A stretch of 64,000 nucleotides of DNA from an uncultured Gammaproteobacteria bacterium (GTDB taxonomy: Bacteria > Pseudomonadota > Gammaproteobacteria > GCA-002705445 > GCA-002716945), in assembly GCA_905479195.1 (NCBI GenBank), contig CAJQLO010000001.1, positions 1-64,000 of the forward strand, read 5' to 3'. The notes beneath the pieces are model-generated. The model did not search any database and was not told the DNA's origin. It saw nothing but the letters and a program-made list of their open reading frames with translations. Position 1 is the stretch's first letter, and each line of letters opens with the position of its first letter. The position numbers were made by a program, and so were the translations under genes. Below, piece by piece: positions 8,275-16,296 of this stretch.

Positions 8275-8478
8275 ATAATTATTCGTGACAGGTGTAATCT
8301 TCTCGCAGGCATTCAAAGTTTTGGAACTTTACTTGTTGTCACTAAAGATTTAAAATCAATCAACATCGCATTTCAAGTTAGCCAAGGCATGACAATTTGG
8401 GAAAATGGCGTTACATCACCAGTAATTAATATGGGTAGTGGACGATTCCAAGTGATAATTACAACAACAGATTATTAA
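8275..8478 (+). pseudogene. C-terminal remnant of a third Cys-rich paralogue
   Basis: Directly after the stop of paralogue B, in the same frame, a 67-codon open stretch encodes GIQSFGTLLVVTKDLKSIN..FQVIITTTDY, which aligns with the last 55-60 residues of A and B. No start codon or signal peptide precedes it, so it is a truncated copy left by deletion or recombination between tandem copies. Readthrough of the UAA at 8272-8274 would append it to paralogue B, but nothing shows that this happens. Confidence 0.75.
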
Positions 8479-8494
8479 TGAAATCGGGAGAATT

Positions 8495-9373
8495 ATGAAA
8501 AAAGTTATAGTACCACCTCATCAGGATTCAAATGATAAAAACTGGGATCAAAAAGGTGACTGGGCTGGCTATTTCCCGACTTCTGAAAGTGCTCAATCGT
8601 ACGCAGATGAAATCACTGATTCAGCATACCACAAAGACAGACTGCGAGCTTTACATGCATTAATTCACGCAGAAGGCAGTCCAGATTATAGTAAATCCAC
8701 AATCCTTGATTTTGGTATCGGCGATTGCGGACAGTTTGCTAAACTCGATTTGCACCCTAAAAAGGTTATCGGAGTCGATATTAGCCAACATATGTTGGAT
8801 ATTGCGAAAGATAGTTGTTCTTTTGAATTTGAGGGATATTGCGGTAGCTCAGATGTGTTAAAAGATGTCCCTAATAATTGTGCCGATCTAACACTTTGTA
8901 TTAATACTCTAGGTTATTTATCAGGTGAAGATCAGAAACTTTTCTTTTTAGAAGCGGCTCGGATTGTAAAACCTGGTGGTTTTTTGCTTATTATGACAGG
9001 TAACGAGCTTTTTGATTTATTTGCATTAAATTCTGGAACCTCTAAATTTTTTGAAAGCTATTTTAATCAACCAAAGGCTTCAGACGTTTTGTTGGATGGA
9101 AAATTGGAGCGGTTTAAAAATGCAGACCGTAGAAATCCGTTAAATTTTTGCCATGAGCTTAAAAAATATGGATTTAAAGAGACAGCCCAATCTTTTTCAC
9201 AATGGCATTGTAAATTACCATCTGTCGCAAATAGAGAGTTTGACGGTGATTTGAGAAAAGCAAGAGCTGCAAGTCGGGATCATGATTTTGATCCAAATTC
9301 ACAGCCTGACATTAATAAATGGAAGTCTTTTTTTCAATGCTCAATGTTCGCTTCAATGAGCCAAAAGATCTAA
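8495..9373 (+). CDS. Class I SAM-dependent methyltransferase
   Basis: 292 residues. SAM-binding motif I ILDFGIGDCGQF (about residues 69-80), acidic motif II VIGVDISQHML (about 89-99), then a COG2226-type ADLTLCINTLGYL segment and EAARIVKPGGFLLIMTG. The C-terminal third is variable and probably binds the substrate, which cannot be named. A good GGGAG ribosome site precedes the ATG. It is the last gene of the barrel/Cys-rich block and 16 bp after the paralogue remnant, so it may modify a product of that block or may only be a neighbour. Confidence 0.8.
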   Translation: MKKVIVPPHQDSNDKNWDQKGDWAGYFPTSESAQSYADEITDSAYHKDRLRALHALIHAEGSPDYSKSTILDFGIGDCGQFAKLDLHPKKVIGVDISQHMLDIAKDSCSFEFEGYCGSSDVLKDVPNNCADLTLCINTLGYLSGEDQKLFFLEAARIVKPGGFLLIMTGNELFDLFALNSGTSKFFESYFNQPKASDVLLDGKLERFKNADRRNPLNFCHELKKYGFKETAQSFSQWHCKLPSVANREFDGDLRKARAASRDHDFDPNSQPDINKWKSFFQCSMFASMSQKI

Positions 9374-9423
9374 GCTGTTTTTTTATTTACTCTAAAGCGT
9401 ACGAAATCGTTTCTAAAGATAAA

Positions 9424-9448
9424 CAAAAAGTCACACAAAACTGTGACT
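9424..9448 (-). terminator. Rho-independent terminator after the 72-aa membrane protein gene
   Basis: 7 bp stem AGTCACA/TGTGACT with a 6 nt loop at 9429-9448, followed on the minus strand by TTTTTG. It lies 31 bp past the stop at 9480 and faces the methyltransferase gene, so it ends the minus-strand unit that includes ispA and the lipoprotein. Confidence 0.65.
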
Positions 9449-9479
9449 ACAGATTATTAATTCATATCTACAATATTAG

Positions 9480-9698
9480 CTAAATAAGGCCCTTTATCGG
9501 CTTCATGAAAGCATTAATAATTTCGTCTTGATTCATATATACAAAATAAAAATAGAAAAGAACTGAGAATACTCCAACAATTTTCTTATTAATAATTTTA
9601 TCTAATCTAGAAAATACACACAGACATTGAGCAAAAGAATATGCAAAATATCCAATAGCGCCAAAAAATAAAAATCCAATTAAACCTAATATAATCAT
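9480..9698 (-). CDS. Small membrane protein of unknown function
   Basis: 72 residues with two hydrophobic segments (about 1-24 and 40-56) separated by the basic stretch SRLDKIINKK. No family recognised. It lies 21 bp after the lipoprotein gene and before a good terminator on the same strand, which supports expression as the last gene of that unit. No conserved catalytic residues are visible. Confidence 0.5.
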   Translation of the reverse strand: MIILGLIGFLFFGAIGYFAYSFAQCLCVFSRLDKIINKKIVGVFSVLFYFYFVYMNQDEIINAFMKPIKGLI

Positions 9699-9719
9699 AA
9701 TTATAAGATAACGATTTTT

Positions 9720-10148
9720 TTATTCTAAAACAACTGTAATCTCTCTATTTAAATCACAACTAGCTTGCTCGTAATTTATCAAATTTATAAATGCACCCAT
9801 TGGGGTAATAGCATCAACAGCCCGATCAAATAAATATCCTATTCCACTAGTAATCATCATATTCTCCGTCTGGCTATTATTGGTTTCCTTAACAACACCA
9901 TGAGCACCATATAAGTCTCCTGCCTTACAAACAACATTAATTGATGAGCACTCAGTATTGAATATTATTTTTTTTGGAGATAAGACATCAAGCTTAGCGG
10001 AAGATGAATATAGACTGCATACCGCATCAATAGGTTTTTTTTCAACATTAAGCGTCATTAAATCAATCTCTAGGGCGAATTCTTTTGGTTGCATTGATGC
10101 GCAAGAAGTTAATAACAGTAAGAGAGAGCAAAAGATTATCTTTGACAT
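9720..10148 (-). CDS. Putative lipoprotein of unknown function
   Basis: 142 residues with a type II signal peptide: MSKIIFCSLLLLLTSCASM has lipobox LTSC with lipidated Cys16. The mature part is small and beta-rich with several cysteines (VCSLY, ECSSINVVCKAGDLYG, ASCDLN) and a possible Gly-rich hydrophobic stretch around MMITSGIGYLFDRAVDAITPMGAF. It resembles small envelope lipoproteins in which a PEGA-like fold carries a glycine-rich helix, but I cannot name it. It begins 2 bp after the ispA stop. Confidence 0.65.
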   Translation of the reverse strand: MSKIIFCSLLLLLTSCASMQPKEFALEIDLMTLNVEKKPIDAVCSLYSSSAKLDVLSPKKIIFNTECSSINVVCKAGDLYGAHGVVKETNNSQTENMMITSGIGYLFDRAVDAITPMGAFINLINYEQASCDLNREITVVLE

Positions 10149-10150
10149 TA

Positions 10151-11035
10151 TCAGCTTACTCTATTTATTATATTATAAATTAATTTATTAAAAATATTTT
10201 CAGGGCTTCTGAAAACTTTTGTTTTAATCGTAGCGCCATCTGCTAAATTTTGACAATATACCTTAACCTCTTTAGAAGTCTTATATTTTATAATACTTCC
10301 TTTGTTTTTCTTGAGATCTTTTTGTGTTTTTTTGCCAGTAATATATTTTTTACCTTCATAGTCTAAGAGATCATCTGTTGCCTGAAATATTAAACCAAAA
10401 TTTTTTCCATATTTCCGATACTCCCTTTCTCTTGCCAGAGTGTTTGTACCAGATAATATTAATGGCGATAACATGCAAAATTCAAAGAGCTTTGCTGTTT
10501 TTAAATCATGCATCATTATAATTTCTTTCATAGATACGTTTTTTTTCTCATAAAGTAAATCTAGTGACTGACCTCCTGCAAGACCATTTTGTCCAGACAT
10601 TTTAGCGAGATTGTTTATCAGTTTTAGCCTAATGTTAGGATTGATATGTGTTTTAGAATCTGACAGTAATTCAAAAGCAAGCGTTAAAAGGCTGTTCCCT
10701 GCTAGTATTGCAACAGCCTCTCCAAATTTTTTATGCGTAGTTGGCTTCCCTCTCCTAAGATCATCATTATCCATTCCTGGTAGATCATCATGGATTAATG
10801 AATATGCATGCACAAGCTCTGAAGCAAGAGCTAATCTCATATAATTTATTTTTTTTATTTTTAAAATTTTTGATAATTCTATGATTAAGAAGGGTCTTAC
10901 TCTTTTGCCGCCATTAACTACTCCATAATTCATGGCATTCCATAAAGCCGTACCATCTCTTTTTGAAAGAAAAAATTTTTTTGCATAATTATTAAAATCT
11001 ATAGTTGTATTTTTTAACTGTGTTTCTAAATTCAT
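10151..11035 (-). CDS. ispA: Polyprenyl (farnesyl/geranyl) diphosphate synthase
   Basis: Condenses isopentenyl diphosphate with allylic diphosphates to make farnesyl diphosphate, the precursor of undecaprenyl phosphate and quinone tails. 294 residues. First Asp-rich motif DDLPGMDND (residues 83-91) followed by DLRRGKPTTHKKFGE; second Asp-rich motif QATDDLLDYEGKK (about 219-230) with DDLLD. Length and the two-residue insert in the first motif are typical of bacterial IspA. The usual neighbours dxs and xseB are not beside it. Cytoplasmic. Confidence 0.93.
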   Translation of the reverse strand: MNLETQLKNTTIDFNNYAKKFFLSKRDGTALWNAMNYGVVNGGKRVRPFLIIELSKILKIKKINYMRLALASELVHAYSLIHDDLPGMDNDDLRRGKPTTHKKFGEAVAILAGNSLLTLAFELLSDSKTHINPNIRLKLINNLAKMSGQNGLAGGQSLDLLYEKKNVSMKEIIMMHDLKTAKLFEFCMLSPLILSGTNTLAREREYRKYGKNFGLIFQATDDLLDYEGKKYITGKKTQKDLKKNKGSIIKYKTSKEVKVYCQNLADGATIKTKVFRSPENIFNKLIYNIINRVS

Positions 11036-11152
11036 ATATAAATTAGTATTTTTTAATATAATGGTACAGATTTTAACATATATTAATTGACTAAAATAAG
11101 ATATGATTCATTTTTTTACCCAATAATACTAATACCCTCTTTCATTCGATAA

Positions 11153-11181
11153 TTGCTTATCATGCTAAAGAGCATTATATT
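11153..11181 (+). promoter_or_regulatory. Possible sigma-70 promoter for thiS-thiG-trmB
   Basis: TTGCTT (11153-11158), 17 bp spacer, TATATT (11176-11181). Transcription would begin about 2 nt before the thiS ATG at 11190, giving a leaderless or almost leaderless mRNA, consistent with the absence of a Shine-Dalgarno sequence there. No TPP riboswitch core was found in the 154 bp upstream. Confidence 0.35.
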
Positions 11182-11189
11182 AGTTAAAT

Positions 11190-11390
11190 ATGAAAATAAT
11201 TGTTAATCAAAAATTACTGATGCTCGATGGCGAAATGAATATAGAAGGTTTATTATCGGAGCTTTCTGTATCTACAAAATATATGGCGATAGAAGTTAAT
11301 GAGGTAATTATACCAAAATCAGAATATACAAAATATCTACTGAAAGAAAATGATATTGTTGAAGTTATTAATGCTGTGGGTGGTGGCTAA
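11190..11390 (+). CDS. thiS: Sulfur carrier protein ThiS
   Basis: Ubiquitin-like carrier that brings sulfur as a C-terminal thiocarboxylate to ThiG for the thiazole ring of thiamine. 66 residues, beta-grasp pattern MKIIVNQKLLMLDGEMNIEGLLSEL and the diagnostic C-terminal end INAVGGG, whose terminal Gly-Gly is the site of thiocarboxylation. It is followed after 3 bp by thiG. The activating enzyme ThiF is not in the window. Confidence 0.95.
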   Translation: MKIIVNQKLLMLDGEMNIEGLLSELSVSTKYMAIEVNEVIIPKSEYTKYLLKENDIVEVINAVGGG

Positions 11391-11393
11391 AAA

Positions 11394-12179
11394 TTGAATA
11401 AATTTATTATTAATAATAAAACATATAACTCAAGGTTAATAGTTGGGACTGGAAAATATAAGGACTTTAAAGAGACAAAGTTAGCTATAGAAGCAAGCGG
11501 TGCAGAAATGGTTACTGTTGCAATTAGAAGGATGAATTTAGGACAAAAACAAGATAGCCCAAACCTTTTAGAATTCATAGATCCTGAAAAATATACTATT
11601 TTACCAAATACAGCAGGATGCTATACCGCAGCAGATGCAATCAGAACATGCAATATTGCTGCAGAGATATTAAATGGAGAAAAGCTAGTTAAACTCGAGG
11701 TATTAGGAGATGAGAAAACATTATATCCAAATACAGTAGAGACATTAAAAGCTGCTGAAATATTAGTCAAAGATGGCTTTAAGGTTATGGTTTATACGAC
11801 TGATGATCCACTCGTAGCTAAGGAACTGGAAAGCATTGGTTGTGTTTCTGTTATGCCATTAGCTTCTCCAATAGGAAGTGGCCTTGGGCTACAAAATAAA
11901 TATAATATCTTATCAATTGTAGAAAATGCAAATGTACCAATCATAGTAGATGCTGGAGTAGGAACAGCATCTGACGCAAGCATTATTATGGAACTAGGAT
12001 GTGATGGAGTCTTAATGAATACAGCAATAGCATGTGCAAAAAATCCTATACTTATGGCTAGTGCAATGAGAAAAGCAGTGGAAGCAGGATACGAAGCATT
12101 CAATGCTGGCAGAATTCCAAAGAAAAGATATGCTAGTGCATCATCGCCAATTGAGGATAATATTTGCGATAATGAATGA
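11394..12179 (+). CDS. thiG: Thiazole synthase ThiG
   Basis: Forms the thiazole phosphate of thiamine from deoxyxylulose phosphate, ThiS-thiocarboxylate and an amino-acid-derived imine. 261 residues, near the normal length. Visible are [11 protein letters not shown] (about 15-25), VTVAIRR (41-47), [10 protein letters not shown], the [14 protein letters not shown] segment with the Schiff-base lysine, and a TIM-barrel phosphate loop [12 protein letters not shown]. It starts at TTG 11394, immediately after thiS. The last 8 bp overlap trmB. Confidence 0.96.
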   Translation: MNKFIINNKTYNSRLIVGTGKYKDFKETKLAIEASGAEMVTVAIRRMNLGQKQDSPNLLEFIDPEKYTILPNTAGCYTAADAIRTCNIAAEILNGEKLVKLEVLGDEKTLYPNTVETLKAAEILVKDGFKVMVYTTDDPLVAKELESIGCVSVMPLASPIGSGLGLQNKYNILSIVENANVPIIVDAGVGTASDASIIMELGCDGVLMNTAIACAKNPILMASAMRKAVEAGYEAFNAGRIPKKRYASASSPIEDNICDNE

Positions 12180-12792
12180 TCTAAAAAAACCAAAATTTTA
12201 TAGCAATCATCGATATAGACAAGACCAAAAAAAAGAGAAATATTCAGAATCTCATAATAATCTTAAAGAGTTATTAATAAATGGTCAGCTAAATATCGTA
12301 GATATTGGTTTTGGAACTGGGACCTCAACAAAACAACTTTCCTCTAGTGATAAGAATAACTATATTGGAATTGAATCATATATGCAGGGCATAAATAATC
12401 TAAAAAAGTATATAAAAAAAAATAAAATAGAAAATATGTGTGTCTTTCATGGAGATGCAATAGAAATAGTTAATGAAAAATTACCAGACTCATCTATTGA
12501 CCAAATATTAATTTTTTTTCCAGATCCTTGGCCAAAAAATAAACATCATAAAAGAAGAATAATAAATTTGTATACATTAAATTTATTTTTCAAAAAATTA
12601 AAGAAAGGTGGGCTATTACATTTTGCAACAGATCATATAATGTATGCATACAATACTAAAAATATGTTTGAAAAATTTACTGGTCAGAAAATATTATTTA
12701 ATTCCAATAGAAGAAAACGACCTATTACAAATTATGAAAGAAGAGGATTAAGAAGAAAAAACTTTGTATTCGATTTAATTATTAAAAAATAA
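12172..12792 (+). CDS. trmB: tRNA (guanine-N7-)-methyltransferase
   Basis: Methylates G46 of tRNA with S-adenosylmethionine. 206 residues from ATG 12172, which overlaps the thiG stop by 8 bp; the frame is open further upstream inside thiG but that extension has no homology. SAM motif [12 protein letters not shown] (about 41-52), GIESYMQG, and the family signature [16 protein letters not shown] (about 121-136), followed by LHFATDH and a C-terminal TNYERRG. Order thiS-thiG-trmB is common in Gammaproteobacteria. Its stop directly abuts the SulP stop on the other strand. Confidence 0.95.
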   Translation: MNDLKKPKFYSNHRYRQDQKKEKYSESHNNLKELLINGQLNIVDIGFGTGTSTKQLSSSDKNNYIGIESYMQGINNLKKYIKKNKIENMCVFHGDAIEIVNEKLPDSSIDQILIFFPDPWPKNKHHKRRIINLYTLNLFFKKLKKGGLLHFATDHIMYAYNTKNMFEKFTGQKILFNSNRRKRPITNYERRGLRRKNFVFDLIIKK

Positions 12793-14130
12793 TTAGTTAG
12801 CTATTGGCTTTTTAGAAAATAAAATATGAATCAAAAACCCAAAAATGATTCCAGTCCAAATATGTGTTGTGACTCCTTCATAAATCTCAATAGATAACAT
12901 TGGAAATATTAAAGTACTCGCAAAAGTAATCCATGTAATGGTTCCTAGTCTCTTGCTTTCAGAATATAGCTTACCCATTTCTTTGATCCTAATTAAAGGG
13001 ATAACGGCAAAAATAACTATAATACCAAGCGTTGCTTGCGGCAGGCTAAATAATAGCGGAGTTGCAAATAGCAATGTTATTCCCACAACCATCATTGTTA
13101 CTATAGAAGAAAGTCCACTATATGCCCCGCTTGCTTCATTAACTGCTGATCGTGAAAACGAACCAGAAACTGGGATACTTCCGCTTATGCCAGAACTAAT
13201 GTTTGCAATACCCTGGCCTAAAAGCTCTTGATTAGAATCAACCGGAGTTGGATTTTTGTATAATTCCACTCCATTTGAATCCTTAGGAGGTTTTTTTGAA
13301 TATAGCTGTTTAGCTATAGCAATAGCTTCCATGAAGCCAACAAATGCAATGATAAGTGTATGTATTATAAGCATTGGGATAGACCCATTAAATATATTAA
13401 AATCTGGAATTTTAAAATCTGGCAAACCAGGAGGAATATAACCTACAACTGGCCCTGAATAAGATTGCGCTAAAGAATATGATATAGATAACAAGACTGC
13501 AAAAAATACAGCTAAATTACTTAATGTCATAAATTTAGTAAACTTATATTTAATCAAATACATTAAAAATAAAATCAATATTGATAAGCCTAGTGCTTCA
13601 AAATTAATTGGGGTGCTTGCAAGCAATAACTCTGGATTAATTAATTGTCCTAATGAGATTTTAGGCATTCCAAAAACTTTGCTTAACTGAGATGTGGATA
13701 TAATTAATGCTGCAGCAGATGTAAATCCTAATAACACATGTTCTGGGATTGTATCAAAAACTTTTCCAGCTCTAAAAAGAGCTAAAGTAACCTGAAATAC
13801 CCCGACGGTGACTGCTAAAATAATGGCATAAAATATATACAAAGAAGTATTGCCTGCCGATAAAGATGTGACAGCAACAGATGTTAAAAGGCATACCATT
13901 GCAACAGGACCGGTGGCCAAATATCTAGATGATCCAAAAAAAGCCGCGATACCAACTGGGACCAAAGCAGCATATAAACCATATACTGGTGGCACATCAG
14001 CTAAGGCAGCATATGCCATTGACTGAGGAATAATAATCATAGCTATTGTTGTGCCAGCTATAATATCTCTTATAATAAAATTTCTACTAGACAATGATTC
14101 AGGAAGCCATGTGCTGAAATTAAATAACAT
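12793..14130 (-). CDS. SulP-family anion transporter lacking the STAS domain
   Basis: Inner-membrane transporter for sulfate, bicarbonate or similar anions. 445 residues with about 10-12 hydrophobic helices. The N-terminal SulP signature is clear: FIIRDIIAGTTIAMIIIPQS, AYAALADVPPVYGLYAALVP and SRYLATGPVAM; later ISSGISGSIPVSGSFSRSAV. Typical SulP proteins continue into a cytoplasmic STAS domain and exceed 500 residues. This one ends at the last helix (GIIFGFLIHILFSKKPIAN), so the regulatory domain is missing. Substrate cannot be assigned. Convergent with trmB, with no base between the stop codons. Confidence 0.88.
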   Translation of the reverse strand: MLFNFSTWLPESLSSRNFIIRDIIAGTTIAMIIIPQSMAYAALADVPPVYGLYAALVPVGIAAFFGSSRYLATGPVAMVCLLTSVAVTSLSAGNTSLYIFYAIILAVTVGVFQVTLALFRAGKVFDTIPEHVLLGFTSAAALIISTSQLSKVFGMPKISLGQLINPELLLASTPINFEALGLSILILFLMYLIKYKFTKFMTLSNLAVFFAVLLSISYSLAQSYSGPVVGYIPPGLPDFKIPDFNIFNGSIPMLIIHTLIIAFVGFMEAIAIAKQLYSKKPPKDSNGVELYKNPTPVDSNQELLGQGIANISSGISGSIPVSGSFSRSAVNEASGAYSGLSSIVTMMVVGITLLFATPLLFSLPQATLGIIVIFAVIPLIRIKEMGKLYSESKRLGTITWITFASTLIFPMLSIEIYEGVTTHIWTGIIFGFLIHILFSKKPIAN

Positions 14131-14238
14131 GGTTTTGATATTAATAATGTAATCCTCTACTCTATATTTGATAAAATATATGTTTTAAATAAACTGATTT
14201 ATATTATCATAATAATTAGATGTTGTCTTGAGGTGAAT

Positions 14239-15267
14239 ATGAAGTATAAAAAATTAGGCAATACAGATCTCAATGTTAGTCTTATTTGTCTTGGGACAAT
14301 GAGCTTCGGAGAACAAAATACAGAAAAAGATGCTCACGAACAATTAACTTTTGCTCTAGATCATGGTGTGAATTTTATTGACACAGCAGAAATGTATGCA
14401 ATTCCTCCAAAAGAAGATACTCAGGGCTTAACAGAGAAATATATAGGTTCTTGGGTTAAGAAAAATTTAAATAGGGAAAAATATATAATTGCCACAAAAG
14501 TTGCAGGTCCTGGTATGGAATATATTCGAGGTGGAACAAATTTAAGCAAAGAACATGTGACTCAGGCGATAGACACCTCCTTAAAAAGACTAAATACAGA
14601 TTATATAGACCTTTATCAGGTTCACTGGCCAGAAAGAAAATCAAATTATTTTGGTAAGTTAGGGTACACGCAGTCAGAAGACATTGGTATTGCTATTGAG
14701 GAGACACTATCTGCGCTCGATGATGCTATCAAGGCTGGGAAAATAAGATATATTGGTATCTCAAATGAAACTCCATGGGGTGTTCATGAGTATTTAAAAT
14801 TATCAGAATCAAAATCATTACCTAAGATTCAAACCATACAAAATCCTTATAGTCTTTTAAATAGAATATATGAAGTAGGTTTAGCTGAAATATCCTACCG
14901 AGAAAATATTGGTTTACTAGCTTATTCACCACTTGGCTTTGGGGTCTTAACTGGAAAATATTTAAATGCAATGCCCAATAAATCAAGGCTTGGATTATTT
15001 GGCGAGTGGTTTACCAGATATAGTAATGAAAAATGTCATGAGGCCACATCTAAATATCTAGCTATTGCTAAAAAATATAATATTAGCCTATGCCAAATGG
15101 CACTGGCATTTGTTAATACTAGACCTTTTGTTACCAGTAATATTATTGGCGCTACAACAATTGAACAACTCAAAGAAAATATTGAAAGCATAGATATAAA
15201 CTTGAGCGATGAAATTATTGAAGAAATAAATAATATTCATGCTGATATTCCTAATCCAGCACCCTAA
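14239..15267 (+). CDS. Aldo/keto reductase, Tas-like
   Basis: NADPH-dependent oxidoreductase of the aldo/keto reductase superfamily. 342 residues from ATG 14239, chosen because GAGG lies 5 nt upstream; a GTG at 14233 is the alternative. TIM-barrel motifs: LGTMSFGEQN, FALDHGVNFIDTAEMYAIPP (catalytic Asp and Tyr), IIATKV, the RLNTDYIDLYQVHWP block, IRYIGISNETPWG, and C-terminal SNIIGATTIEQLKENI. The overall pattern is closest to E. coli Tas. Substrate unknown. Monocistronic, divergent from the SulP gene. Confidence 0.92.
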   Translation: MKYKKLGNTDLNVSLICLGTMSFGEQNTEKDAHEQLTFALDHGVNFIDTAEMYAIPPKEDTQGLTEKYIGSWVKKNLNREKYIIATKVAGPGMEYIRGGTNLSKEHVTQAIDTSLKRLNTDYIDLYQVHWPERKSNYFGKLGYTQSEDIGIAIEETLSALDDAIKAGKIRYIGISNETPWGVHEYLKLSESKSLPKIQTIQNPYSLLNRIYEVGLAEISYRENIGLLAYSPLGFGVLTGKYLNAMPNKSRLGLFGEWFTRYSNEKCHEATSKYLAIAKKYNISLCQMALAFVNTRPFVTSNIIGATTIEQLKENIESIDINLSDEIIEEINNIHADIPNPAP

Positions 15268-15279
15268 TAAAATATTAAC

Positions 15280-15729
15280 TTAACTTTGGCTTGTGTCTAA
15301 AAAATTACTAATCTCTCTCATGTTTGGCATTATTGATATATATTGATCAGCATTCTCTTTACACTCATCATATATTTTAAAAATAGACTCGGCACTAACA
15401 TCAAATAGATTAGCAATTAATCCAATCGCATTAGTTCTATTGTCTCCGCGGGACTCTTTCCAGCGCACACATACAACTAAAATTAGATTAAAATACTCAT
15501 CTTTTTTATTAAAATCTCTGGAAGAGGAATCTAAACTATTCTCTTTTAAATAAAAATTAATATATTCCTGCAACTGGATTGGTATTATTTTTTCTTCCTG
15601 CAGATAGTGAGAATATATTGAAACTAATTCTTTATGCTCATCAGATTCAACAGTTCCGCATAATATTCGGTCAAGCTCTTGTGTGTAATATTCCCACAAA
15701 CCATTATCTAGCCAAGCTATATTTTTCAT
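15280..15729 (-). CDS. Conserved-looking hypothetical cytoplasmic protein
   Basis: 149 residues, acidic, no signal peptide or membrane segment, not recognised. The middle contains VVCVRWKESRGDNRTNAIGLIANLF and the start has WLDNGLWEYYTQELDRIL. It lies 15 bp after gmhB on the same strand, so it is probably the third gene of the glyS-gmhB operon. Nothing suggests a catalytic function. Confidence 0.6.
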   Translation of the reverse strand: MKNIAWLDNGLWEYYTQELDRILCGTVESDEHKELVSIYSHYLQEEKIIPIQLQEYINFYLKENSLDSSSRDFNKKDEYFNLILVVCVRWKESRGDNRTNAIGLIANLFDVSAESIFKIYDECKENADQYISIMPNMREISNFLDTSQS

Positions 15730-15744
15730 ACTTATCTTCTAGTT

Positions 15745-16296
15745 TTAATTATTTTTGTCATTCTTAATAACATAGTCTACAGCATCGCTAAGATCATTAA
15801 ACATTGGTATATCATATTTAAAATTATTTTCGATGTCTTTGCCATTACCCGTCCTAAGCCCCAAAGGTTTACATTTAGATGACAATGATGCTTCTATATC
15901 TCTTGGTGAATCACCGATGGAATAGCATTCTTTCAGGGAGATATTTAATCTTTCAGTTATCTCACTAAACATTCCAATCCCTGGTTTTCTATTAACAGAA
16001 TCATCTATCGGCAGACTTGGGCAATATAGAATAGCTAAGACTGACCCACCTATTCGATTAATTTGCTTAAGCATTTTAAGATTAATCTGAATGAAATCAT
16101 TATAAGATATAATACCTCTACCTAAACCAGACTGATTACTAATAATGATTACCTGATATTCATTTTCTGTTAATTTTTTAATTGCTTCTAAGCTTTTAGG
16201 AATTGCATTCCATTCATCAGCAGATTTTATATAATTTGGAGAATCAATATTTATAACACCATCTCTATCAAGAATTATATATTTTTGATTATTCAC
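15745..16296 (-). CDS. gmhB: HAD phosphatase GmhB-like (heptose bisphosphate phosphatase) without zinc loop
   Basis: GmhB removes the C7 phosphate of D-glycero-D-manno-heptose 1,7-bisphosphate in LPS core heptose synthesis. 183 residues. HAD motif [10 protein letters not shown] with D10 and D12, motif [12 protein letters not shown] (53-61), motif III RKPGIGM (103-109), motif [14 protein letters not shown] (126-137). The zinc-binding loop normally between YCPH and CxCRKP is shortened to [14 protein letters not shown]: only C92 remains, and the His and the two other Cys are gone. Overlaps glyS by 4 bp. Cytoplasmic. A related phosphatase specificity is possible. Confidence 0.8.
   Translation of the reverse strand: MNNQKYIILDRDGVINIDSPNYIKSADEWNAIPKSLEAIKKLTENEYQVIIISNQSGLGRGIISYNDFIQINLKMLKQINRIGGSVLAILYCPSLPIDDSVNRKPGIGMFSEITERLNISLKECYSIGDSPRDIEASLSSKCKPLGLRTGNGKDIENNFKYDIPMFNDLSDAVDYVIKNDKNN

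Noticed and set aside
11036-11189. Possible TPP riboswitch upstream of thiS
   Set aside because: No conserved CTGAGA or ACCTGA core elements can be seen in the spacer.
11792-12193. 133-residue open frame antisense to thiG/trmB
   Set aside because: Covers certain thiG sequence; composition is that of a reverse-complement shadow.
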